DNA from: an uncultured Bacilli bacterium
Lineage (GTDB): Bacteria; Bacillota_I; Bacilli_A; RF39; UBA660
Direction of reading: 5' to 3'
DNA: 64,000 bases
NCBI GenBank assembly: GCA_934148535.1
Contig: CAKPDF010000001.1
Location: forward strand, 124,001 to 188,000
Part shown: one piece after another, positions 50,751-58,538 of the stretch
Layout of the letters: every line of letters starts with the position of its first letter
How positions within the stretch are numbered: position 1 is the stretch's first letter
Made by a program: the position numbers and the translations under genes
Notes under the pieces: generated by a model
Told to the model about the DNA's origin: nothing
Seen by the model: only the letters and a program-made list of their open reading frames with translations
Databases searched by the model: none

Positions 50751-52307
50751 GTGATATTTATGAAGAAAAGTTTTGTTAAAATGAATGTTGATGACAAAGA
50801 ATTATCTTTAGGTAACTTCTGCAGGTTGCTTAAGAGCTTGGCTGTTAATAAAAGTGCAGCTTTGCAAGTGGAGGTATTTTCTTGTTTATTTGATGTTGAT
50901 AGTATTCAAGATACTACTGTTAATAATTATTGTATAGGACTTCGTTCTATTGGTGATGAATATAAGCAAAAGTATTTAATATTAAAGAAGAAATATAATA
51001 AAGATAAATTTATTATGATTAATATTTGCCTTAGGATTGTTTCTATCTTGGATGGTAATTTATATTTTAATATTAGTAATAAGGATGGATATTTATTAAT
51101 CAATTCTAATAAAAAAATTAAGGAATTTTGTTTAAAGTTATATAATATTGCTAAAAATGATGCTAGTGTATCTTTGGAAGTTAGTGGTAGTATTTATTCT
51201 AAAATATGTGATGGTAACTTATATGAGGCTTTAGTTTATATATTGTTTTATATTATTTTAGAAAAAAAACAGCCTGTATATGAAGAGGATAAAAAGAAAG
51301 ATGTGATTGAAAATTTATTAGCACAGTCAAAAATTTCTTCTTCTGATTTAGAGGACTATCTTAAATTAAAGTTTTGTGAGGGAAGTAATTATTATTTATC
51401 TTTGAAAAAACTTGCTAATAATGAAAATGCTTATGCTTGTTTTGAATTAGGATGTTTAGAATATGAGGGTAATATTTTTGGAATACCTAGGTATGATGTT
51501 GCCTATTCTTATTTTTTAAAAGCTACAAAAATGGATCATCCATCGTCATATTATTATATTGGAAGAATGTATTTTAATGGAAATATTGGTTCAAGAAAAG
51601 ATGAAGAGAAGAAAATGGCTTTTGATTATTTTAAGAGAGCTAGTGAACTTGGATGTATAAGTGCTTTTAACTCTTTGGGACTTTTTTATCTTAAGGGAAT
51701 ATATCCTGTAGAGAAAGATATTGATACTGCTATTAAATATTTTAAAAAAGCTAGTGGTAATAATTATGTATATGCTTTTAATAATTTGGGATTAATAGAA
51801 GAAAAAAGAAATAATTATTCTATGGCGTTTGAATATTTTAAAAAGAGTGCTGATTTAGGAGAGAGTTGGGCTTGTAATAGAGTTGGTGAATACTATAGAA
51901 AAGGTGTATATGTTGATAAAAACATGGTAGATGCTTTTAATTATTACAATAAGGGATTAGATGTTCCTAAGTTATATCTATGTTTTTATAATTTTTATAA
52001 TTTGGCTAGATATTATTATTTAGAGGGATGTTTAGATATTGTAATTAGTCCTGATAAGAATAAGGCTATGGAATATTTGATGGTTGCTAGTGATAATGGT
52101 ATTATAGAAGCTAATATATTATTATTTTATTACTATATTGAATGTTATTTAAAAAATAAAGATTCTTCAAATTTAGCTTATGTTTATGAATATAAGAAAA
52201 AAATTGAAACTGATTCTCAATATAATAGTACTATTAAAAGAGATATAGAAAATGCATTAAAAAAAATATCAACTCATAATGATATTGATATTTCCTCTAT
52301 TATTTAG
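50751..52307 (+). CDS. Sel1-like repeat (TPR) protein
   Basis: A 518-residue soluble protein on the plus strand. An uncharacterised N-terminal part (about 1-220) is followed by Sel1-like repeats from about 225 to 460, each with the A.C.LG..Y..G pattern: ACFELGCLEYEGNIFG, SSYYYIGRMYFNGNI, SAFNSLGLFYLKGIYP, YAFNNLGLIEEKR, SWACNRVGEYYRKGV. Sel1 repeats are protein-binding scaffolds; partner unknown. The start is at GTG 50751 or ATG 50760, and there is no Shine-Dalgarno before either; the promoter places the 5' end of the mRNA almost at the codon. Convergent with smpB (its last 4 bases overlap). Confidence 0.8.
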   Translation: MIFMKKSFVKMNVDDKELSLGNFCRLLKSLAVNKSAALQVEVFSCLFDVDSIQDTTVNNYCIGLRSIGDEYKQKYLILKKKYNKDKFIMINICLRIVSILDGNLYFNISNKDGYLLINSNKKIKEFCLKLYNIAKNDASVSLEVSGSIYSKICDGNLYEALVYILFYIILEKKQPVYEEDKKKDVIENLLAQSKISSSDLEDYLKLKFCEGSNYYLSLKKLANNENAYACFELGCLEYEGNIFGIPRYDVAYSYFLKATKMDHPSSYYYIGRMYFNGNIGSRKDEEKKMAFDYFKRASELGCISAFNSLGLFYLKGIYPVEKDIDTAIKYFKKASGNNYVYAFNNLGLIEEKRNNYSMAFEYFKKSADLGESWACNRVGEYYRKGVYVDKNMVDAFNYYNKGLDVPKLYLCFYNFYNLARYYYLEGCLDIVISPDKNKAMEYLMVASDNGIIEANILLFYYYIECYLKNKDSSNLAYVYEYKKKIETDSQYNSTIKRDIENALKKISTHNDIDISSII

Positions 52308-52741
52308 TTATATTTAAAGTTTGTTCTCATTTCTCTTTCTGTGTCTCTTTTCTTAATAGTTTCTCTCTTGTCATAATTTTTCTTACCTTTGCAAAGACCT
52401 AATAGTACTTTTGCTTTACTATTTTTAAAATATATTTTTAATGGTATTAAAGTATATCCTTCTAATGTTATTTTATTTGATAATTTCATTATTTCTTTTT
52501 TATGCATTAATAGTTTTCTGGTTCTATCTTCTTCATGATTAAAAATATTGCCTTTTTCATACGCTGATATGTGAGTATTTAATAAAAATAGTTCATTATT
52601 TCTTATGATTGCATAACTATCTTTTATATTGGCTTTACCTTCTCTTATAGATTTTATTTCAGTGCCTTTTAATACTATTCCAACTTCATATTCTTCTTCT
52701 ATTTCATAATCATATCTTGCTTTTCTATTTAATATTTCCAT
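52304..52741 (-). CDS. smpB: SsrA-binding protein SmpB
   Basis: A 145-residue SmpB: RKARYDYEIEEEYEVGIVLKGTEIKSIREGKANIKDSYAIIR, the beta-barrel region that binds the tmRNA tRNA-like domain, and the C-terminal KGKKNYDKRETIKKRDTEREM. It rescues stalled ribosomes with tmRNA. It would normally follow rnr and precede ssrA; here neither is adjacent, and ssrA is not in the window. Confidence 0.95.
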   Translation of the reverse strand: MEILNRKARYDYEIEEEYEVGIVLKGTEIKSIREGKANIKDSYAIIRNNELFLLNTHISAYEKGNIFNHEEDRTRKLLMHKKEIMKLSNKITLEGYTLIPLKIYFKNSKAKVLLGLCKGKKNYDKRETIKKRDTEREMRTNFKYN

Positions 52742-52770
52742 AGGACATTTTTCCTTTCTTTTATATGTTA

Positions 52771-52799
52771 ATTATATTATTATAATTTTATTTTGTCAA
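52771..52799 (-). promoter_or_regulatory. SigA-type promoter of smpB
   Basis: TTGACA (52794-52799), 17-base spacer, TATAAT (52771-52776) on the minus strand, an exact consensus. Its -35 and that of the plus-strand promoter at 52804-52832 sit back to back, four bases apart, giving TGTCAA-TTTT-TTGACA. Confidence 0.8.
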
Positions 52800-52803
52800 T
52801 TTT

Positions 52804-52832
52804 TTGACAAAATGTGGAAGTTGTGCTATTAT
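52804..52832 (+). promoter_or_regulatory. Promoter of a plus-strand antisense RNA
   Basis: TTGACA (52804-52809), 17-base spacer, TATTAT (52827-52832) on the plus strand, divergent from the smpB promoter. No coding frame follows, only a structured transcript ending in a terminator at 52917-52944. Confidence 0.75.
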
Positions 52833-52838
52833 TAGTAT

Positions 52839-52945
52839 GTAAGCAAGGAAACTTGCATATATTAAAAAAGGAACATTCGATTTTGCAAGTGAATGTCATC
52901 CTTAATTTTGTTTGGTGACACTCAGTTTAATGAGTGTCTTTTTAT
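52839..52945 (+). ncRNA. Candidate antitoxin RNA of a type I toxin-antitoxin locus
   Basis: A predicted RNA of about 107 bases between a consensus promoter and a terminator. A 5' hairpin GCAAG-GAAA-CTTGC (52843-52856) has a GNRA tetraloop; a second stem ACATTC/GAATGT (52873-52878 with 52891-52896) follows; it ends with the terminator GACACTCA/TGAGTGTC then five Ts (52917-52943). The opposite strand carries a 30-codon toxin gene converging on it and probably using the same terminator hairpin, so the two RNAs would be complementary at their 3' ends, as in TxpA/RatA and BsrG/SR4 of Bacillus. Regulation by antisense pairing is inference. Confidence 0.6.
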
Positions 52946-52953
52946 TATGTTTA

Positions 52954-53046
52954 TTAGTATTTTATTACTAATATCAATAATATGGTAAGTAATAAAATTA
53001 GACATAGTAATTTTAATAATTTTAAAATAAATGTTTTTATCTTCAT
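52954..53046 (-). CDS. Candidate type I toxin, 30-residue hydrophobic peptide
   Basis: The frame reads MKIKTFILKLLKLLCLILLL and goes on with TILLILVIKY, then TAA: one membrane helix with a lysine-rich N-terminus, the pattern of pore-forming type I toxins. GGAGG lies eight bases before the ATG but is locked in a hairpin (53055-53075). The gene lies in a long AT-rich region with no other coding sign, so it would be missed by length filters. An antisense RNA overlaps its 3' end. I do not know of a family with this exact sequence. Confidence 0.6.
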   Translation of the reverse strand: MKIKTFILKLLKLLCLILLLTILLILVIKY

Positions 53047-53054
53047 ACTTACCA

Positions 53055-53075
53055 CCTCCATTCTATTGTTGGAGG
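53055..53075 (-). promoter_or_regulatory. Hairpin masking the toxin Shine-Dalgarno
   Basis: CCTCCA and TGGAGG form a perfect 6-bp stem around a 9-base loop in the toxin mRNA leader, and the TGGAGG arm is the ribosome-binding site. Masked initiation is known in several type I toxin mRNAs. Confidence 0.6.
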
Positions 53076-53104
53076 ATGACACTCACATCAAATGTTCCTA
53101 GATA

Positions 53105-53110
53105 ATTATA
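53105..53110 (-). promoter_or_regulatory. Probable -10 box of the toxin mRNA
   Basis: TATAAT on the minus strand, about 60 bases upstream of the toxin start; the -35 region is A-rich and does not match well. The transcript would be about 180 bases, to the shared terminator near 52917. Confidence 0.45.
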
Positions 53111-53171
53111 TCAGATATTTCTATTTTATTTTTACAATTTACTAACAGTATTCAAATTCACTAGCAGTTAC

Positions 53172-53200
53172 TTGATTTGTTATAACATTTATGCTATTAT
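53172..53200 (+). promoter_or_regulatory. Promoter of the second antisense-like RNA
   Basis: TTGATT (53172-53177), 17-base spacer, TATTAT (53195-53200) on the plus strand, the same TGCTATTATTAGTATG context as the first copy. Confidence 0.6.
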
Positions 53201-53206
53201 TAGTAT

Positions 53207-53318
53207 GCAAGCAAGGAAACTTGCATATATTAAAAAATGGAACATTCAATTTTGTAAGTGAATGTCATCCTCAATGTTTTTTTGGTTTTGACACTCAGTT
53301 TAATGAGTGTCTTTTTAT
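53207..53318 (+). ncRNA. Second, orphan copy of the antitoxin-like RNA
   Basis: Nearly identical to the RNA at 52839-52945, about 370 bases further on: same 5' GCAAG-GAAA-CTTGC hairpin (53211-53224), same GGAACATTC/GTGAATGTC segment, and the same terminator (53290-53311). On the other strand only the last bases of the toxin gene remain (the TAA and the AATACTAATAAACATAATAAAAA tail); the toxin body is gone. It is therefore either a relic or an independent antisense regulator acting in trans on the toxin mRNA. Confidence 0.6.
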
Positions 53319-53343
53319 TATGTTTATTAGTATTTCTTAATTA

Positions 53344-53372
53344 GAAAAATAAGCATTTAATTGGTGCTTATT
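53344..53372 (-). terminator. Terminator of the capA pair
   Basis: An 8-bp stem AATAAGCA/TGCTTATT, 9-base loop, T-run on the minus strand, overlapping the stop codon of the downstream capA gene. Confidence 0.75.
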
Positions 53373-54571
53373 TCTTTTACTTTTATATTACTATTTAGAG
53401 ATGTTATAACATTTTTATATTTTTCATATACTTCTTGATAATTATTTAAGTACGAATTATCTATTTTAGAAAATGGCACTATTAAGAAATCTTTATATTC
53501 ATTTGTATAGTACATATATAGTAATTCATTTTCTAAATTTTTAATAGTTATTTTATTTGTTTTTAAATCTTTTTCTATTTCTAGAGAGGTCATCAATCCC
53601 ACTCTATTATCCATATTTACTACTTCATGTGCAGATGCAAAATTACCTAGCGAATATATTACTAAAGTATTATTTATATAATCTATTGGCTCTATAACAT
53701 GGGGATGAGTTCCTATTATTATGTCTACGCCATTATCACTTAAGAATTTTGCAGCATCTTTTTGATAGGCATTTGGCATATTTTGATATTCTATTCCCCA
53801 ATGCATTGCTACAAGTAATACATCTACTTTATCTCTTACTCTTTTTATATCCTCTAATACTTGTTGTTTATAATTTTGATACTCGATATCTTTTTCTGGA
53901 TTATTTCCGTTCATAGGCCATATATTTACTAGATAATTTTCATCTTCTGGTACGTTAATTTCGTTAGTTCCATAAGTATAATTTAGCATTGTATATGTTA
54001 TTCCATTAGATTCTCTTATATCTATTTTATTTCTTTCTTCTTGACTGGAATAAGAACCTACTGCTAAAACATTTTCTTTAGAATTCCAATAATTTCTTGA
54101 ATTTAATACTGCTTGCTTCCCTCTATCTAGAGTATGATTTGTAGCAAGAGATACTAAATTAAATCCTGCGTCTATCATTGCATCTGCTACTTCATATGGT
54201 GAGTTGAAGGCAGGATATGATGATAATCCTATTTCACTTCCTCCTATGATAGTTTCTTGGTTGTAGTATGCTATATCGTAATTTGAGACTATACTTTTAA
54301 TCATTTTATACATTGGTTTAAAGTCATAACTTTCATAATTTGCATTTCTATTTGCTTCTTCATAAATACTTGAATGTATTAGATTATCTCCTACCATTAT
54401 TAGAGATGTTGAAGTTGTATTTTTTATATTTTCTTTTTCTATATTTTTATTTTCTTTTTCTTGTTCTGTTTTGGGAATTAATAATAAAATTATACTTGTT
54501 AATAGTATTAATATTAAAATAGATATGATTAAAGACTTAAGTTTTTTAAGTCTTTTGTCTTTCTTATTCAT
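53357..54571 (-). CDS. CapA-family protein (downstream paralogue)
   Basis: A 404-residue protein with one N-terminal membrane segment (about 9-32) and a large outside PGA_cap/metallophosphatase-like domain: MVGDNLIHSSIYEEANRNAN, YNQETIIGGSEIG, LVSLATNHTLDRG, VAMHWGIEYQNMP, IIGTHPHVIEP and YSLGNFASA. CapA proteins take part in poly-gamma-glutamate capsule or teichoic-acid-like export; their chemistry is poorly defined. The start overlaps the end of the upstream paralogue by eight bases and lacks a good SD, so it is probably translationally coupled. Confidence 0.88.
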   Translation of the reverse strand: MNKKDKRLKKLKSLIISILILILLTSIILLLIPKTEQEKENKNIEKENIKNTTSTSLIMVGDNLIHSSIYEEANRNANYESYDFKPMYKMIKSIVSNYDIAYYNQETIIGGSEIGLSSYPAFNSPYEVADAMIDAGFNLVSLATNHTLDRGKQAVLNSRNYWNSKENVLAVGSYSSQEERNKIDIRESNGITYTMLNYTYGTNEINVPEDENYLVNIWPMNGNNPEKDIEYQNYKQQVLEDIKRVRDKVDVLLVAMHWGIEYQNMPNAYQKDAAKFLSDNGVDIIIGTHPHVIEPIDYINNTLVIYSLGNFASAHEVVNMDNRVGLMTSLEIEKDLKTNKITIKNLENELLYMYYTNEYKDFLIVPFSKIDNSYLNNYQEVYEKYKNVITSLNSNIKVKEISTN

Positions 54572-55817
54572 ACGCTGGTACTACTTTCATGGTTTCATCA
54601 TATTTCTGAACTACTGCTTTATATTTTTCATATACTGTTTTATATGATGGTAAATATGTTTTTATTGCTTCATTAGAAAATGGAACAACTTTAAAATTTC
54701 TAAATCCACTATAGTAAGTATATATTAATTCATTTGAAACATCATCTATTTTAATGGTTTTATCTTTTCCTTTTTCTGTTTTAGTTATTTTAAAACTAGT
54801 CATTAGTCCTGTAGTACATTTATAATCAGTACAAGTTGATTGATTTTGATATTGAGCTGATATTAGGTTTCCTAATGAATATATTACTAGAGTATTATCT
54901 ATCCAAGTAACTGGTTGGATTACATGAGGATGAGTTCCTATTATTACATCTACTCCATTATCTGCTAAAAATTTTGCCATATCTTTTTCATATTCTGTAG
55001 GTTCATGGGTGTATTCTACTCCCCAATGCATTGCTACAAATAATACATCTACTTTATCTCTTACTCTTTTTATATCTTCTAATACTGTTTTTTTATAATC
55101 TTGATATTCTGTATCTTTTTCAGGATCATTTATATCTAAATCTGTAGGCCATACATTTACTAAGTATTCTTTCCCTTCTGGTACTTTAATACCATTAGTA
55201 CCATAGGTATAATTTAACATTGTATATGTTATTCCATTAGATTCTCTTATATCTACTTTATTTCTTTCTTCTTCACTGGAATAAGAACCTACTGCTAAAA
55301 CATTTTCTTTAGAATTCCAATATTCTCTTGAATTTAATACAGCTTTACTTCCTGAATCAATTGTATGGTTTGTGGCAAGGGATACTAGATTAAATCCTAA
55401 GTCTATCATAGTATCTCCTACTTCATATGGTGAATTGAATGTTGGATAGTCACTTAATCCGATTTCAGATCCTCCTAAAATTGTTTCTTGGTTATAATAT
55501 TCTATATCATAATTTGATACTATTGGTTTTAATAATTCATACATTGGTGAGAAGTCATATCCGTCATAATTAGCATTTCTATGGGCTTCATTGTAAAGAC
55601 TTGAATGTATTAAGTTATCTCCTGCTGTTATTACAGAGGTTGTATATACTTTTTCTTTAACTTCCTCTTTTGTACCATTATTATTAGATTCTGTTTTTAC
55701 TTCTTTTTTTAATATTTGTTTACTACAATAAAATATTACTAAAATGAATAATATTACTAATGATAGTGCTATAAAAATATTTCCTAGTTTTAATTTTCTT
55801 TTTTTCTTTCTATTCAT
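54564..55817 (-). CDS. CapA-family protein (upstream paralogue)
   Basis: A 417-residue CapA protein with the same plan as its neighbour (TAGDNLIHSSLYNEAHRNAN, LVSLATNHTIDSG, GTHPHVIQPVTW, YSLGNLISA), sharing long near-identical stretches with it, e.g. YWNSKENVLAVGSYSS. An extra loop, QNQSTCTDYKCTTG, carries two cysteines absent from the other copy. This is a clear tandem duplication. The start at 55817 follows AGGAG by five bases, eight bases after rnr, so it belongs to the rnr transcript. Confidence 0.88.
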   Translation of the reverse strand: MNRKKKRKLKLGNIFIALSLVILFILVIFYCSKQILKKEVKTESNNNGTKEEVKEKVYTTSVITAGDNLIHSSLYNEAHRNANYDGYDFSPMYELLKPIVSNYDIEYYNQETILGGSEIGLSDYPTFNSPYEVGDTMIDLGFNLVSLATNHTIDSGSKAVLNSREYWNSKENVLAVGSYSSEEERNKVDIRESNGITYTMLNYTYGTNGIKVPEGKEYLVNVWPTDLDINDPEKDTEYQDYKKTVLEDIKRVRDKVDVLFVAMHWGVEYTHEPTEYEKDMAKFLADNGVDVIIGTHPHVIQPVTWIDNTLVIYSLGNLISAQYQNQSTCTDYKCTTGLMTSFKITKTEKGKDKTIKIDDVSNELIYTYYSGFRNFKVVPFSNEAIKTYLPSYKTVYEKYKAVVQKYDETMKVVPAYE

Positions 55818-55825
55818 AACTTCTC

Positions 55826-57889
55826 CTACTTTTCTACTACTTCAAAATCTATCATAGATGTATCTTTATTAGCGTTTATTACTTTTACTTTAACTCTATC
55901 TCCAAATCTATATTGTTTTTTCTTATCTTGGCTGGTTAACATTTTGGCTTTTTCATTATAATTAAATCCTGATGATTTTACTAATCCTTCTATGGTGTTA
56001 TCTAATTCTACGAAGAATCCAAATTCTTGTACTCCAGATATAACTCCTTCAAAAGTTTCTCCAATATGATCTTGCATATATTCTGCTTTTTTCATATCGT
56101 CTACATCTCTTTCACATTTTACAGCATCTTGTTCTTTGATAGAGCAATGTTCTGCCATTTCTGGTAATCTTTCAGCCCATTTTTCTATGGTTTGTTCTGA
56201 ATAATTTTCTTCATAATCTTTTACTAATCTATGTAATATTAGATCTGGATATCTTCTTATTGGGGATGTAAAGTGTGAATAACATTTACTTCCTAATCCA
56301 AAGTGTCCAATATTTTCGCTAGAGTAAATTGCTTTGGCCTGACATCTTATTGCCATGTCATTTAATATATGATAATCTGGTTTATCTTTTAATTGTTCTA
56401 ATACTTTTTGTAAATCTTTACTAGTTATATTATCTCTTTTTCCTTTTACCACATATCCTCTTGCTGCTAAGAAGTCAAAAAAGCTTGATAATCTTTCTTC
56501 ATTTGGTTTATCATGAATACGGTATATTCCTGGTAAATTTTGATAGAATATGTGGCTACCTACTGTTTCATTAGCGGCTACCATAAAGTTTTCTATCATG
56601 TTTTCTCCAGTCCCTTCATTTCTTAATTTGATATCTATTGGATGGCAGTTTTCGTCTACTATTATTTTTGCTTCAGGAGAAGAAAATTCTATATAACCTC
56701 TAGATATCATTTTTGTTCTTAGTATATCTGATAATTCTTTCATTAATCTTAAGTCATTTACGAATGGTTCATAATTTTCTGGAATTTCATTTTTATCTAA
56801 TATTTGATTTACTTTGTTATAAGTCATTTGAATTCTACTTCTTATTACAGTCTTTCTTATGTCATATTTTACTACTTTTCCTTGTTTATTTATTTTCATT
56901 AGACAAGATAGCGCTAATCTATCAACATTTGGATTAAGTGAACAGATACCGTTTGATAATTTATGAGGTAACATAGGTATAACTCTATCTACTAGATATA
57001 CACTTGTTGCTCTTTCATATGCTTCATCGTTTAATGGTGTATTTTCTTTTACATAATTACTTACATCTGCTATATGAACTCCTAAGTTATATGTTCCATC
57101 TTCATTTTTATCTATACTTACTGCATCATCTATATCTTTGGTATCGTCACCATCTATTGTAAAGATTGTTTTATCTCTTAGGTCTAATCTTCCTATCGTA
57201 TCTTTTTCTTCTATTTCATCTGGAATGCAATCTAAGTATTTTATTACTTCTTCAGGAAAATTTGGTTTAAAGTCATGAGCGTATACGTATGATACTATAT
57301 CTATACCTACATCATTTTTATGACCTATTACTTTTATTACGTTTGCTAAATATTTGCTTCCGTTTATTGGTAATACTACAACTTTATGTCCTTCTACTAG
57401 ACCTTTGCTTGTTTCTTTTGTTACTTGCATATCTATATATTCTTTAGAATCGGGGTGAACGTAGCATAATTTATCTTTAAAATAAATTGTACCTACTATT
57501 TTACTTTCGTCTCTTTGTAAAATTTTTATTATTTTTCCTTCTGTTTTATCTCCTATTAATTCTATTAATACTATGTCGTTATGTCTTGCAGTATTTAAAT
57601 TGTTTTTATTAATATATATATCGTCTTTACCATTTCCAATTTCTACAAATCCAAAGCCTTTTCTATTCATTAATAATTTACCTTTTACTAAATGACTATT
57701 TTCTAGTAATAGATATTTTTTCTTTTTTTCACTATAATATAATATTCCGAGAGCAGCCATTTCTTTTAGTTTTTTATCTAATTTTTGATATTCTTCTATT
57801 GTTGTATATCCTAATAGATCGTTAATTTCTATAGTAGATAAATTTGGCCTTTCTTTATTTGATAATATGTTAATTATGTCGTTTTCCAT
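55826..57889 (-). CDS. rnr: Ribonuclease R
   Basis: A 687-residue 3'-5' exoribonuclease. N-terminal winged helix and two cold-shock OB domains, the RNB catalytic core (TIDGDDTKDIDDAVSIDK with four Asp coordinating metal; RIHDKPNEERL; GHFGLGSKCYSHFTSPIRRYPDL), and a C-terminal S1 domain (GETFEGVISGVQEFGFFVELDN). It degrades structured RNA and acts with tmRNA. It follows secG, the usual Firmicutes order. Confidence 0.96.
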   Translation of the reverse strand: MENDIINILSNKERPNLSTIEINDLLGYTTIEEYQKLDKKLKEMAALGILYYSEKKKKYLLLENSHLVKGKLLMNRKGFGFVEIGNGKDDIYINKNNLNTARHNDIVLIELIGDKTEGKIIKILQRDESKIVGTIYFKDKLCYVHPDSKEYIDMQVTKETSKGLVEGHKVVVLPINGSKYLANVIKVIGHKNDVGIDIVSYVYAHDFKPNFPEEVIKYLDCIPDEIEEKDTIGRLDLRDKTIFTIDGDDTKDIDDAVSIDKNEDGTYNLGVHIADVSNYVKENTPLNDEAYERATSVYLVDRVIPMLPHKLSNGICSLNPNVDRLALSCLMKINKQGKVVKYDIRKTVIRSRIQMTYNKVNQILDKNEIPENYEPFVNDLRLMKELSDILRTKMISRGYIEFSSPEAKIIVDENCHPIDIKLRNEGTGENMIENFMVAANETVGSHIFYQNLPGIYRIHDKPNEERLSSFFDFLAARGYVVKGKRDNITSKDLQKVLEQLKDKPDYHILNDMAIRCQAKAIYSSENIGHFGLGSKCYSHFTSPIRRYPDLILHRLVKDYEENYSEQTIEKWAERLPEMAEHCSIKEQDAVKCERDVDDMKKAEYMQDHIGETFEGVISGVQEFGFFVELDNTIEGLVKSSGFNYNEKAKMLTSQDKKKQYRFGDRVKVKVINANKDTSMIDFEVVEK

Positions 57890-57918
57890 ATAAATTCTCC
57901 TTCTTATTCTTATTTTAT

Positions 57919-57943
57919 GTAAAAAGACTTACGAGGTAAGTCT
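57919..57943 (-). terminator. Terminator of secG
   Basis: A perfect 8-bp stem AGACTTAC/GTAAGTCT with a 3-base loop and TTTTTAC on the minus strand, overlapping the secG stop; rnr would then need its own promoter or read-through. Confidence 0.75.
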
Positions 57944-58154
57944 ATAATGATATAAATAATGATAGCACAAAGAATGCAACTCCAAGTAACATTGTTACTC
58001 TGCTTATGAATAATTCAAATCCTCTTTCTTTACGGTTAGTAAATAAATCAGATGATCCTCCTTGTACTATTTGACCTGCTGATTCTGCTTTTCCACTTTG
58101 TAATAAAACTATTATAATTAGTAATACTGATACTATTAATAAGGCTGTTTCCAT
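57942..58154 (-). CDS. secG: Preprotein translocase subunit SecG
   Basis: A 70-residue SecG: two membrane segments (about 4-21 and 52-69) separated by a loop with SGKAESAGQIVQGGSSDLFTNR, the family signature. It assists the SecYE channel. A SigA-type promoter and AGGAGG precede the start. Confidence 0.94.
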   Translation of the reverse strand: METALLIVSVLLIIIVLLQSGKAESAGQIVQGGSSDLFTNRKERGFELFISRVTMLLGVAFFVLSLFISL

Positions 58155-58178
58155 AAAAATTCCTCCTGTTCCGTATTA

Positions 58179-58207
58179 ATTATAACATATTAATAATATA
58201 TCTACAA
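58179..58207 (-). promoter_or_regulatory. SigA-type promoter of secG
   Basis: TTGTAG (58202-58207), 17-base spacer, TATAAT (58179-58184) on the minus strand. Confidence 0.6.
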
Positions 58208-58248
58208 TATTTTAAATTCAATATTTTGAAATTTTTTGTAAAAAATAG

Positions 58249-58277
58249 TTGACAATGATATTATTTGTTGGTATAAT
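58249..58277 (+). promoter_or_regulatory. Promoter of the tRNA-Ala/tRNA-Pro pair
   Basis: TTGACA (58249-58254), 17-base spacer, TATAAT (58272-58277) on the plus strand, exact consensus, 13 bases before the first tRNA. Confidence 0.85.
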
Positions 58278-58290
58278 TTTATTTGTCGAT

Positions 58291-58367
58291 GGGGAATTAG
58301 CTCAGTTGGCTAGAGCATCTGCCTTGCACGCAGGGGGTCAAGGGTTCGAGTCCCTTATTCTCCACCA
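58291..58367 (+). tRNA. tRNA-Ala (anticodon TGC)
   Basis: 77 bases: acceptor GGGGAAT with ATTCTCC, D-arm AGCTCAGTTGGCTAGAGC, anticodon loop CTTGCAC with TGC, T-arm GGGTTCGAGTCCC, and an encoded CCA. Confidence 0.95.
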
Positions 58368-58376
58368 TTTATTTTT

Positions 58377-58453
58377 CGGGAAGTAGCTTAGCTTGGTAGA
58401 GCGCTACGCTTGGGACGTAGAGGTCGCAGGTTCAAATCCTGTCTTCCCGACCA
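58377..58453 (+). tRNA. tRNA-Pro (anticodon TGG)
   Basis: 77 bases: acceptor CGGGAAG with CTTCCCG, anticodon loop CTTGGGA with TGG, T-arm CAGGTTCAAATCCTG, and an encoded CCA. Nine bases after tRNA-Ala, same transcript. Confidence 0.95.
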
Positions 58454-58468
58454 GGTAGAAAATTTTAG

Positions 58469-58492
58469 ATACTAACTTTGTTAGTATTTTTT
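58469..58492 (+). terminator. Terminator of the tRNA operon
   Basis: An 8-bp stem ATACTAAC/GTTAGTAT with a 3-base loop followed by six Ts on the plus strand. Confidence 0.8.
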
Positions 58493-58538
58493 ATTTACAA
58501 TACATCTTTATATAGAAATATATGAGATAAATAGTTAT

